A stretch of DNA of 64,000 bases from Rhodanobacter sp. A1T4. Its GTDB lineage: Bacteria > Pseudomonadota > Gammaproteobacteria > Xanthomonadales > Rhodanobacteraceae. Under the pieces are notes generated by a model that saw only the letters and a program-made list of their open reading frames with translations, ran no database searches and had not been told where the DNA came from. Of the stretch, positions 23,771-31,801 are shown piece by piece. The translations under genes were made by a program, and so were the position numbers. The stretch spans positions 558,001 to 622,000 of the forward strand of contig NZ_JACHCP010000002.1 of NCBI RefSeq assembly GCF_014207185.1. Direction: 5' to 3'. The stretch's first letter is position 1. Every line of letters begins with the position of its first letter.

Positions 23771-24985
23771 TTACCGACGCGCTCGGCGTCTAATTGGTAT
23801 GACGTCCGCGCCTGACCGCTTCGAGTCGACCAAGTCGGCCCAGCTCTGCAGCAAGTCGCGGCGTTCGTCGATATACGCCGCGCGGTGGTAGGCCGCACGC
23901 ACTTTGTCCTTTGCTACGTGCGCTAGCGCGCGCTCGATGACGTCGGGCTGATGCCCGAGCTCGTTCATCGTCGTGCTAAAGGTGGCCCGGAAGCCGTGTG
24001 CGGTAATGTCGCCAGTTTCGTATCCCATGCGCCTAAGCATCATCAGCAACGCATTCGCCGTGAGCGCCTGTTTCGGCTTTGATGGACTCGGAAACACGAG
24101 GTCACCGCCGCCTGTGAGAGGACGCATGCGCTCCAGCAACGCTAGGGCTTGGCAACTTAGCGGCACCAAGTGGTCAGCGTCCATCTTCATGCGGTCTGCG
24201 GGTATGGTCCACACTTCGGCGTTGAAATCGACCTCAGACCAGCGCATGCCCCGAATCTCGCCCGATCGGCTGGCTGTGTAAACCAGTAGCTCAAGTGCCG
24301 CTTTCGTTTCGGGGTAGGTAGCCACCGCGTCGAGGCGGCGCAGGAAGTCAGGCATCTGATCGAGCTTGAGCGCAGCGTGGTGCTGCACGCGTTTGGTGCG
24401 GATCACTCCAGTAAGCTCGCGGGCTGGGTTGCTGTCAGCACGCAGCGTACGCACAGCAAGCGCAAAGACAGCTGTCATCCGTTGCAACGCCCGGCGAGCC
24501 ATGTCGAGGGCTTCGCGTTTCTCGATGCGCTTTGCAATCGCCAACACCTCGGCCGGCGAGATGTCCCTGACAGGCCTATCGCCAATGGACGGAAAGATGT
24601 CGATCTTGAATTGCGACTCGACGCGGGACATGTGCGATACGCGCCACGTTGCCCGGTGGATGTCTAGCCATTCCTCAGCGACAGCGCGGAACGTGTTCCC
24701 CGCGGCGACTTGGGCCTGAGCCTTGGCCTGTTTACGAAGAGCGGCCGGGTTCTGGCCTGCACGTAGCTTGGCTCGGGCATCCTCGCGCTTCGCGCGGGCA
24801 TCAGCGAGCGACACGTCGGGCCATTGGCCTAGGCTGAGCATTTGCTCCTTGCCGGCGTACCGGTAGCGCAGTCGCCAGAACTTCCCGCCGTCTGGCTGCA
24901 CAAGCAGGGTCAAGCCATTGCCGTCCGCCACCTTATAGGCACGTTCGACAGGTTTAGCGTTCTTGATCTGCAGCAGATTGAGCAT
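23771..24985 (-). CDS. Tyrosine recombinase, P4-type integrase
   Basis: A 404-residue integrase catalysing site-specific insertion into tRNA-Phe. The N-terminal DUF4102 domain (residues ~1-85) contains A-D-G-N-G-L-T-L-L-V and R-L-R-Y-R-Y-A-G-K-E. A SAM-like core-binding domain follows (~100-190). The catalytic domain has Arg in T-A-S-R-S-G-E-I-R, H-G-F-R-A-T, H in R-A-L-A-H-V, and Tyr in A-A-Y-H-R-A-A-Y. It is 180 bases from the right attachment site. The dyad at 24989-25011 abuts its start codon and may autoregulate it. Confidence 0.95.
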   Translation of the reverse strand: MLNLLQIKNAKPVERAYKVADGNGLTLLVQPDGGKFWRLRYRYAGKEQMLSLGQWPDVSLADARAKREDARAKLRAGQNPAALRKQAKAQAQVAAGNTFRAVAEEWLDIHRATWRVSHMSRVESQFKIDIFPSIGDRPVRDISPAEVLAIAKRIEKREALDMARRALQRMTAVFALAVRTLRADSNPARELTGVIRTKRVQHHAALKLDQMPDFLRRLDAVATYPETKAALELLVYTASRSGEIRGMRWSEVDFNAEVWTIPADRMKMDADHLVPLSCQALALLERMRPLTGGGDLVFPSPSKPKQALTANALLMMLRRMGYETGDITAHGFRATFSTTMNELGHQPDVIERALAHVAKDKVRAAYHRAAYIDERRDLLQSWADLVDSKRSGADVIPIRRRARR

Positions 24986-24988
24986 GCG

Positions 24989-25011
24989 GGTAACCCCTTG
25001 CGAGTTACCCT
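24989..25011. promoter_or_regulatory. Inverted repeat GGGTAAC/GTTACCC at the integrase start
   Basis: Seven-base arms at 24989-24995 and 25005-25011 with a 9-base spacer, 4 bases before the integrase ATG on the coding strand. A second dyad CCCTCAA/TTGAGGG spans 25009-25035. These could be arm-type recombination sites or an operator for integrase. Function inferred. Confidence 0.45.
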
Positions 25012-25165
25012 CAATTTACCCACAAAGGTTGAGGGACACAATGGGCTTACATGGGATGGCTTGATTCCATCGATAGCCAGTAAATAGCTTGGTTACGCCG
25101 TTTTATTACCTTGCCGACTGTTCCATAGCGTCCCATCCCGACCCATGAAAACACCAGTTAGTTAG

Positions 25166-25186
25166 CGTCCCCGGCCACCATGTAGA
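25166..25186 (+). repeat. Right attachment site
   Basis: An exact copy of the 21 bases at 17688-17708. Only the 3' end of the tRNA is duplicated, so the copy is not a tRNA gene. It marks the distal end of the integrated element. Confidence 0.93.
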
Positions 25187-25196
25187 ACAATGACTT

Positions 25197-25222
25197 AGCC
25201 TACTCTATCGAGTGGGCTTTTT
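25197..25222 (+). terminator. Probable original tRNA-Phe terminator, displaced by the element
   Basis: Stem AGCCTACTC/GAGTGGGCT (one G-T pair) with loop TATC, followed by a T-run. It lies 10 bases after the right attachment site, where the tRNA terminator would have been before integration. Between here and the gene ending at 25390 (25223-25389) I see nothing further. Confidence 0.78.
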
Positions 25223-25389
25223 CGTTTTGCGGCCCTCTCGGAGTGGCTGTTTTGAACCGCCCGTTTAGGGGCCTAGTCCACAAACAAGGGCACCGAGCTA
25301 CGGGTATTGCCCCATTAAAATATGTAGTAGCCGCTCTTTTTCGTCGAGCGATGTGCCATCGGACGGTCTACGGCAGTTCCGAATACCAC

Positions 25390-25644
25390 CTATCTTTTCT
25401 TGAGACGCTTTTCCTCTGCAGCTGCAATGAGCTGCTGCAGATACGTTATCCCGTCCTCTTCAGGAAAGAATGCCACTACATCTGCCACGGTGAGCCCATA
25501 CCTTCTCTTCAAAGTAAGAAATTCTGCCTTGGCATGATCCAGTCTGGACATCTGTGGTGTCTTCGAAGACTTCGGATCAGATTGGCTATCCAGCGCGGCT
25601 AATTCTTCCTGAAATTTTTTGAAGGCGTCTTTTGAAACGGTCAT
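25390..25644 (-). CDS. Small hypothetical protein
   Basis: An 84-residue protein starting M-T-V-S-K-D-A-F-K-K-F-Q-E-E-L, highly charged and helical, with L-K-R-R-Y-G-L-T-V-A-D-V-V-A-F-F-P and a Lys/Arg tail (E-E-K-R-L-K-K-R). The arrangement recalls small nucleoid or H-NS-like proteins, but no H-NS C-terminal motif is present, so no function is assigned. The start at 25644 lacks a clear ribosome site; a longer frame would begin at 25746. It lies outside the element, just past the right attachment site. Confidence 0.55.
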   Translation of the reverse strand: MTVSKDAFKKFQEELAALDSQSDPKSSKTPQMSRLDHAKAEFLTLKRRYGLTVADVVAFFPEEDGITYLQQLIAAAEEKRLKKR

Positions 25645-25904
25645 AGCAGAATTGGGGTAGTCAGCATGGAAAGCTATTGTCCCACAGGGTGCGAAAGCCA
25701 AGGTCGCTTCTGAGGTTTCCTGGCGGAAAAGGGGCTCACAATGCAATTTCGCCCCATATTCTTCGATCTGTCTGCGACTGTAGTTTTACCATCGCTGATT
25801 TCACCCTTACTTCTTGTAACCGGTGGGTCAAGCTGCCGGCTTTCGAAAAACCGCCGAAGTTTGGCGTGACGCGTTTGAGATCCTGAGCGGACCTGATTGG
25901 CGGA

Positions 25905-26771
25905 TTACTTTTGTCGAGTATTACCGGAAAGTTCCACGCGTCGATTCGGCGATAAACATGCAATCAGCGCAGTACGATCTTTGTCGGTGCATTTGGCCAC
26001 CGGCTTGGCGCTCCCTCGTCCATCGCTATGGATCGCTGATGCGGAAACGCCGCCCTGGATAAGATAGCCCTGCACTGATTTTGCGCGTTGTTTGGACAGC
26101 AGCAGGTTGGCTTGGCTGTTGCCGATGCGATCGGTGTAGCCGACCACCAGAATATCTTCCATCTGGCTGGCTACCAGAACCTCTTGCATGAACTGACCAA
26201 GGCTCTCACGTCCGCCTTCCGTCAAATCAGCGCTATTGAACGCAAACAGAGCATCCGCCGATAGACGTATCGGTTCATTGGGCAGTGCCACCATGGCCGC
26301 TGGCGCCGCAACGGCTTGCGCTATCGGAGCGGCAGCTTCTGGTTTATCCACAATGAACTTGCACGACTCTGGCTTCCAATGCGTTGCCTGCACGTGATGC
26401 TTGTCGTCAAAAACAATCTGGTACTGGCAACGGGAAAAATCAGCCTCACCATCTTCTCGGCGGAAATTCAGAATGTAGTTCCACTGCTTTACACCGAATA
26501 CACCCTCATCGAAATGCGGCGCACCCAGCAATTTGTAGAGCTGATTTTTTGTCATGCCGAGCGTGACTTGCCGAAGGTTTTCCGGACTGATGAAAGCACC
26601 TTCGGGCGCGGTGGATTTGACGGGATCCGGGAACGCAACTTCCCCCTGCACGCTGCTGGCAACAGGCGTGTGATTCGATAACGTGCTGCAACCTGCAATC
26701 AGCAGCAGCCATGCGCAAGCTACCGGCAATACTTTCCAAGGGTGCAATTTAAGCACTCGAATGACATTCAT
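25905..26771 (-). CDS. TpgA-like lipoprotein, copy 2 (BamE-like + OmpA-like)
   Basis: A 288-residue outer-membrane lipoprotein: signal with lipobox L-I-A-G-C at about residue 28, SmpA/BamE-like domain at ~60-145 (L-G-M-T-K-N-Q-L-Y-K-L-L-G-A-P-H-F), Ala/Pro linker, OmpA-like peptidoglycan-binding domain at ~170-280 (A-L-F-A-F-N-S-A-D-L, V-G-Y-T-D-R-I-G, C-L-S-P-N-R-R-V-E-L). In Acinetobacter, TpgA has this architecture and helps anchor the trimeric autotransporter Ata. It is a diverged duplicate of the gene at 27049-27888, and 277 bases separate the two. Confidence 0.82.
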   Translation of the reverse strand: MNVIRVLKLHPWKVLPVACAWLLLIAGCSTLSNHTPVASSVQGEVAFPDPVKSTAPEGAFISPENLRQVTLGMTKNQLYKLLGAPHFDEGVFGVKQWNYILNFRREDGEADFSRCQYQIVFDDKHHVQATHWKPESCKFIVDKPEAAAPIAQAVAAPAAMVALPNEPIRLSADALFAFNSADLTEGGRESLGQFMQEVLVASQMEDILVVGYTDRIGNSQANLLLSKQRAKSVQGYLIQGGVSASAIHSDGRGSAKPVAKCTDKDRTALIACLSPNRRVELSGNTRQK

Positions 26772-27048
26772 CAGCACCCCTGCCAAAGATAATTGCGCGT
26801 TTCCGTGCTCAATATCTCACTATTACGCACTGACGCCAATCGATAGTGCGTAATCAGCACGAATATCGACCCATTTAGTTATTCATTGACCTTGGTAAGA
26901 GCCCGTCCAAAGTTAGTCGGCACGAAAATGGCGCGATATATGCCATCGCACTGTGGTTTTCTGCCATTACACAAGACTGTGCTGAAGACACCCGCACGCC
27001 AAATCGGCGTAATCCCAGGGGCGGCTCATCGCAACGAGCTGAAAACAA

Positions 27049-27888
27049 TCAGGGGCGCGCGACGCCCGATAGCTCGACGCGACGGTTGGGCGACAGGCAT
27101 TTGATCAATGCGGCGTGATTGGCGTCAGAGCATTGCACTACCGGGTCGGCATTACCCTTACCCGTGCTGTGCATCGCCGTTGCAGGGACGCCGCCCTCGG
27201 CGAGATAGCGCTGCACCGCATCTGCGCGACGCTGGGAGAGCGACAAATTGTAGCTATCGCTGCCGATGCGATCGGTGTAGCCGACGATCGAAATATCCTC
27301 GACCTGGCTCGCCTGCTGTATGCGCTGCAGGAATTGACCAAGATTCTGCCGGCCGTCATCGGTCAAATCCGCACGGTTGAACGCGAACAAAGCATCCCCC
27401 GACAGCCGGATTGGCTCTTGCGGCAAAGGTGCAGCGACGTTTGCCACTGCTGCGGGTGCGGCCGCTGGGGTGTCGAGTTCGGATTTGCAGGATTCCGGCT
27501 TCCAGTAAACGGCTTGCGAGTGGTGGTCTTTGCCAAAAACAACTTGGTACTCACAGCGGGAATAGTCAGCCACTCCTCCTGCATTACGAAAATCGAAGAT
27601 ATAGGTCCACTTTCTCACTTCAAAGACGCCCTCGTTGAAGTCCGGTGCTCCAAGCAAGTCGTAAAGCTGGTCTTTGGTCATGCCGGGCTCGACTTTTCTG
27701 AGGTTCGCCAGATTGACGAAGGTACCTTCAGGTCTGGTGGCCTTGGCTGGATCAGGAAAAGTCACCCCTTCCGTAGCACCGCTGTCTGCAGCAGCATGCC
27801 TGGGCACCTTGCTGCAGCCGACAATCGCCAGTAACCCGGCAAAGACGACTGCCAGAGCTTTCCATCCGTGCGCTTGAAACCGTGGCAT
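27049..27888 (-). CDS. TpgA-like lipoprotein, copy 1 (BamE-like + OmpA-like)
   Basis: A 279-residue lipoprotein with lipobox I-V-G-C near residue 25, BamE-like domain (V-E-P-G-M-T-K-D-Q-L-Y-D-L-L-G), linker and OmpA-like domain (A-L-F-A-F-N-R-A-D-L, V-G-Y-T-D-R-I-G-S, L-S-P-N-R-R-V-E-L). The conserved Asp and Arg of peptidoglycan binding are present. It begins 60 bases after the adhesin stop on the same strand, so it is the likely adhesin partner, as in ata-tpgA of Acinetobacter. Function is inferred from architecture and location. Confidence 0.86.
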   Translation of the reverse strand: MPRFQAHGWKALAVVFAGLLAIVGCSKVPRHAAADSGATEGVTFPDPAKATRPEGTFVNLANLRKVEPGMTKDQLYDLLGAPDFNEGVFEVRKWTYIFDFRNAGGVADYSRCEYQVVFGKDHHSQAVYWKPESCKSELDTPAAAPAAVANVAAPLPQEPIRLSGDALFAFNRADLTDDGRQNLGQFLQRIQQASQVEDISIVGYTDRIGSDSYNLSLSQRRADAVQRYLAEGGVPATAMHSTGKGNADPVVQCSDANHAALIKCLSPNRRVELSGVARP

Positions 27889-27948
27889 CTTGCACCCCCC
27901 AGATAACTATCGATAAGAGTTAGCGTTGGCTTGGGCTTGCATCGGGCA

Positions 27949-30900
27949 TTACCACTGCATGCCAGCGCCAATCGACATGCCGCCGTCTCCGCGGGTATCG
28001 ACAGATCCAGTCAACTTGTAGACCCAACGCCCACCTTCGGAGATGGTTGAGACACCGACGGCAATGCTGGACTCACTTCGGAACGTGCCTGCCGCGACAG
28101 CAGCCATGCTCTTTCCAGGCTCATAGGCTTGCGGCAAGCCGGCCATCGCCATGGCTGCTGCAACGCCTGCGTTGGCCCGATTGCCTACCTGCTGGATCTC
28201 ACTGCTGAGCGCGCCAACACGCTGATCGGTGTAGCTGCTCGCCCAGTTTTCCGCCTGCTGCACGCCCGTATTCACCTGCCCCACATTCGCCGCATCGGTA
28301 TCTGACGTCCCTGCAGCAACATTGGTGATCTGTCGCTCGCCACCAGCGGTACCTACAGAAACCGTATTATCCCTATTGGCAAGAGACCCCGCGCCCAGCG
28401 CCACGGAATTGTCCGCAGTGGCTGATGCGCCATTACCCACCGCCACACTATTGGCTCCACTGGCGCTAGCCACTGGGCCGATCGCAACACTGTTCGTGCC
28501 GCCCGCTGTGGCACCACCCAGCGTGGAATTTACCTGGACGTATTTACTGTTTCCGCCGCCGCCCTGCGTGGTGAGACTGTTGAAGTCGTTGTACAGGCTG
28601 TAATTGCTGTACATGTTGCTAGCGTTCTGAGTCCAGTTCCACAGCTGCGAACCATTCACGGCATCCGTACTGGTTGCTGTTTCGGCGCCTGCAGCGACGT
28701 TCGTGATACCGACAGGCGCGCCACTTCCATTGCCAGTAAGGGTAATCGTATTGGTTGGATTGCCAGAGGCGTCGGCATCGTAGAGCACGGCACGATTGCT
28801 CGTACCGCCGCCGCCAGCCGTCGATACGGCCTCCAACTGCGCCAGGTTCACCGCATCATCCGGAGCGGAGCCCGCCGCAACACCGGTGATCTGACGATTG
28901 CCCACGTTCAACTCGCCGGCCGATGTCTGGGGCGCCGAGAGACCGTAGGCGGTGTAGTTGACAAGTGCGCCCACGACGGTTGCCGATCCGGCACCCAGCG
29001 CGATGCTATTCGCAAAGCTGGCATTGGCGCCGTCGCCAACCGCAAGCGCGTCCGCACCGGACGCCACGGCGGTTGGACCGGCCGCTATTGCATTGGTGCC
29101 CGTGGCCTGAGATGCGGCCAGCGTGGAGTCGACGGCGTAATACTTGCTACCAGCCGAATTATTGATGTCGTTGTAGAGACTGGTATTGCTGTACTGATTG
29201 GCGGGATTCAGCGTCCAGTTCCACAGCTGCGCCCCATTTACGGCATCGGTGCTTGTCGAACTCACGGCACCTTGATGGAGGTTGGTCAGGGTGGTTCCAT
29301 TGGTCACTCCGCCATCCGTGCTGGTTACGCCCGCTAGCGTAACGCTGGTATGCGTTGCGGTGTCGTATTGCACTGAATCGCTCGTGTCAGCAGCGACAAC
29401 ACCTTCCAATTGGGCCACGTTCACTGCATCAGTTGCCGCACTGCCAGGCGCCACATTGGTGATCTGTCGCTCCTGACCAGGCGAGCCAATCGAAACTTCA
29501 CCAGCCGAATTCTGGAGTGCGGTAAGCCCATAAGCCGTGTAATTGGCCAACGGTCCGCGATTGGCTATGGACTGGTAGCCGAGCGCCACACTATTGACTG
29601 CATCCGATGTCGCCTCCGCACCGAGAATCGTCTGTGCATTCGCGGTGCCCGAGGCCGAATCGCCAATCACGACCGAGTGCCCGAGGCGCGCCTCGTAATC
29701 GGCTGTCGGCACACCGGTGGGATCCGTGGCATCGTTGACGCCATTACCCGGGAATGCCGTATCGGCATTCACCAGCGGCAAGGTGTGGCTGGCGTTGGTG
29801 CCGATCACGACCTCTTTCGAACCGTTCGCGGTAGCACCGTCACCGACCAGCACCTGATAATCCTGAGCCGCATTGATGCCGTAGCAGGCCACCTGAACCA
29901 CCAGCGCATTCAGACAGGTTGAAGCAAATGCCGGCGCCGCATTCGGCAAGAGGAGACCGAGCACTCCACTGGGGTTGCCGTTGTTGATGTTGTAGATATA
30001 GCTGTTGGAAGTCACGCCGCCCAGCAGGGTGAGATGTGAATTCTCACCCGTGCCGCCTACCAGCGCGCCAGTGGTCGATGTCAGAAGGGTACCCACAGGA
30101 TTAAGCGTGAGCAGAGGAATGCCCAGGACACTGACAACGGAATAGCCCTGGCTGAAATTGGAATTGATGACTTGCAGGGAACCGTTGCTCACATAACCGT
30201 TGCTGCTGGAGAAAAGACTATTGGTCGTGGTGCCGAGCAGTTGGCTCGCCGCTCCCACGAGACCGCCATTACCAACGATAAGGCCAGTAGGCAAACTACT
30301 TGGCGTTGGAAACACTGGCACGGCCGCAGTCACCGGTGCCGCCTGCGAAACTGGAGCTTCCAACGACGACAGCGACGTGGCCGTTGCAACCGAACTCAGC
30401 GGTGAGAATGCCAAGGGAGATACGCCGGTCGGAGATGCGTTCGCAGCAGCAACTTCTGATGTATCGGTATCGTCAAAAACATCCGTGGATTTGGTCTGCC
30501 CCGTATCATTGGCATCAGTGCGATGCTTAAGGCGACGATCGGCGACCTCACTCGTCGAAGCCATCGGACCTGACAAGCTGCTCTTCAACGCCGCATCCGC
30601 AACTACACTCGCTGCGATGGACGCTTTCGGTACCGGTGTCGACGAGGTGGCCGTTGTCGGAGGCGTTGACGCAGCGGTCGCTGCAAGACTCAAGGAAACG
30701 GGAGGTATCGCCTCGACCAAACCTACCTTGTCCGTCGCAGCAACCGTTAACGCAACCGGCTGCTCTGGCCGCTTGATAGCCGGGACCGGTGCGGCAACGT
30801 CAATAGCCTGCACGTCACTCGGACTATCTTGGGTTTTTGTAGTACTCGACTGCTGCGCCAGTTGAGCGCCTACAACCTGCGTAAGCTTTCGATCAGTCGT

Positions 30901-31503
30901 GTCAGCTGCCTGAAAAACAGAACCCTGCGCACTGTTCGGGCTCGCTGATGGGGTCGCTACGGCCGACTGTAGCTGCTGTTGTGATGCAACTGATGCTTTG
31001 GCGAAGACGACTGGCGTCCGACTTGCCACGGTCGACGGAATATCCGCCAATGCGGGGGTAGCCGCGGCAGTGTGGGCTTCACGAGTGGCCGCTGACGCAA
31101 TCCCGGACTGGACGACTGCGGCATGTTTCTTCATTGCGGTTGGCAGTGCAGTGGCAATCGGAGCTTCGTTCGAGACAGAGCTGTTGTTGGCTGCAATCCC
31201 GCTGGAGGCCACCACCTGAGTCGGGGCTGCGCTGGCGTGGCTGGTATCGTATTTCGTAATCAACAGCTGCAAGTCATCCAGCTTTGCATCGCCAGCCGAT
31301 TGAGCCGATACACCTGATGCGAACAACATGCCACTTGCGCCGATAAGCGCAACTAGCAACAACCTGCTTGTCGATCCAGGCGTGCGTCGATCGATCTTGC
31401 CTGCGCCGCTTGATGAGCTGCCGTGGCAAGAGGAAGCCAGCTCCGACGCTACCACCAGAATCTTGCGCGAATGGCACCAAACCAGCCGATATATACGATT
31501 CAT
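27949..31503 (-). CDS. Trimeric autotransporter adhesin (YadA-like)
   Basis: A 1184-residue surface adhesin. The N-terminus has an extended signal region (M-N-R-I-Y-R-L-V-W-C-H-S and A-S-E-L-A) with cleavage near residue 68 (G-V-S-A-Q). Residues ~70-400 are low-complexity Ala/Thr/Ser/Val/Pro. Then come beta-roll head repeats (N-S-I-A-L-G-A-G-S, N-S-V-A-I-G-P) and several neck motifs (E-R-Q-I-T-N-V-A-A-G ... A-V-N). The last ~75 residues form the YadA anchor (A-G-V-A-A-A-M-A-M-A-G-L-P ... M-S-I-G-A-G-M-Q-W). Type Vc secretion; three chains form one outer-membrane pore. TpgA-like partners follow. Confidence 0.95.
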   Translation of the reverse strand: MNRIYRLVWCHSRKILVVASELASSCHGSSSSGAGKIDRRTPGSTSRLLLVALIGASGMLFASGVSAQSAGDAKLDDLQLLITKYDTSHASAAPTQVVASSGIAANNSSVSNEAPIATALPTAMKKHAAVVQSGIASAATREAHTAAATPALADIPSTVASRTPVVFAKASVASQQQLQSAVATPSASPNSAQGSVFQAADTTDRKLTQVVGAQLAQQSSTTKTQDSPSDVQAIDVAAPVPAIKRPEQPVALTVAATDKVGLVEAIPPVSLSLAATAASTPPTTATSSTPVPKASIAASVVADAALKSSLSGPMASTSEVADRRLKHRTDANDTGQTKSTDVFDDTDTSEVAAANASPTGVSPLAFSPLSSVATATSLSSLEAPVSQAAPVTAAVPVFPTPSSLPTGLIVGNGGLVGAASQLLGTTTNSLFSSSNGYVSNGSLQVINSNFSQGYSVVSVLGIPLLTLNPVGTLLTSTTGALVGGTGENSHLTLLGGVTSNSYIYNINNGNPSGVLGLLLPNAAPAFASTCLNALVVQVACYGINAAQDYQVLVGDGATANGSKEVVIGTNASHTLPLVNADTAFPGNGVNDATDPTGVPTADYEARLGHSVVIGDSASGTANAQTILGAEATSDAVNSVALGYQSIANRGPLANYTAYGLTALQNSAGEVSIGSPGQERQITNVAPGSAATDAVNVAQLEGVVAADTSDSVQYDTATHTSVTLAGVTSTDGGVTNGTTLTNLHQGAVSSTSTDAVNGAQLWNWTLNPANQYSNTSLYNDINNSAGSKYYAVDSTLAASQATGTNAIAAGPTAVASGADALAVGDGANASFANSIALGAGSATVVGALVNYTAYGLSAPQTSAGELNVGNRQITGVAAGSAPDDAVNLAQLEAVSTAGGGGTSNRAVLYDADASGNPTNTITLTGNGSGAPVGITNVAAGAETATSTDAVNGSQLWNWTQNASNMYSNYSLYNDFNSLTTQGGGGNSKYVQVNSTLGGATAGGTNSVAIGPVASASGANSVAVGNGASATADNSVALGAGSLANRDNTVSVGTAGGERQITNVAAGTSDTDAANVGQVNTGVQQAENWASSYTDQRVGALSSEIQQVGNRANAGVAAAMAMAGLPQAYEPGKSMAAVAAGTFRSESSIAVGVSTISEGGRWVYKLTGSVDTRGDGGMSIGAGMQW

Positions 31504-31651
31504 TTGCTGCCCCTGATCACTTATCGATGCAAGACGGCGGAATAGCCTCTGTGCAAATGGAAGAGCACCCTATGCGACTCCCATTCGGCGAAACTTGATA
31601 TGACGCACTCATGCTCTATCGGAGTGCAAATTGCGACTCGTCGATAAGCCG

Positions 31652-31680
31652 ATTCGGCAAGAGACTAGACAAATTCGGCA
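31652..31680. promoter_or_regulatory. Direct repeat ATTCGGCA, 21-bp spacing, candidate AraC site
   Basis: ATTCGGCA at 31652-31659 and 31673-31680 lies about 150-180 bases upstream of the adhesin start, on one DNA face. Further copies of ATTCGGC: 31583-31589, and an inverted copy at 31745-31751. An 11-base match CAAATTCGGCA recurs at 32973-32982, upstream of the AraC gene. AraC-type regulators bind such tandem sites; binding is inferred. Confidence 0.5.
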
Positions 31681-31801
31681 TGCGGGCGGCAAGGCGGCAG
31701 AAGAAAAGCATTCGCTGACCACAACATCACCATCGAACACTTCAGCCGAATGAAAACCAGCCACAAGAATTTGGCCAAACTTTTAAATCTGGACTCCAAA
31801 T

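Larger units (their letters stand above)
17688..25186. mobile_element. tRNA-Phe-integrated genomic element, about 7.5 kb
   Basis: The segment is bounded by a perfect 21-bp direct repeat, of which the left copy is the 3' end of tRNA-Phe. It contains a P4-type tyrosine integrase, an AlpA-type small DNA-binding protein, primase-like and RepA-like replication genes, an XRE regulator and unknown genes. By eye its base composition is more AT-rich than the flanks, particularly at 18.3-20.1 and 23.0-23.7 kb. No capsid, terminase, portal, relaxase or secretion genes are present, which suggests a satellite-like or minimal mobilisable island. The integrase is at the end away from the tRNA gene. Confidence 0.93.

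Noticed and set aside
25243-25602. 119-codon plus-strand frame near the right attachment site
   Set aside because: Mostly antisense to the charged 84-residue gene; Cys/Arg/Leu-rich with no ribosome site.
28300-29500. Repeated sequence within the adhesin gene as a possible CRISPR or satellite array
   Set aside because: The repetition follows codon-level beta-roll and neck motifs of the adhesin and has no constant spacer structure.
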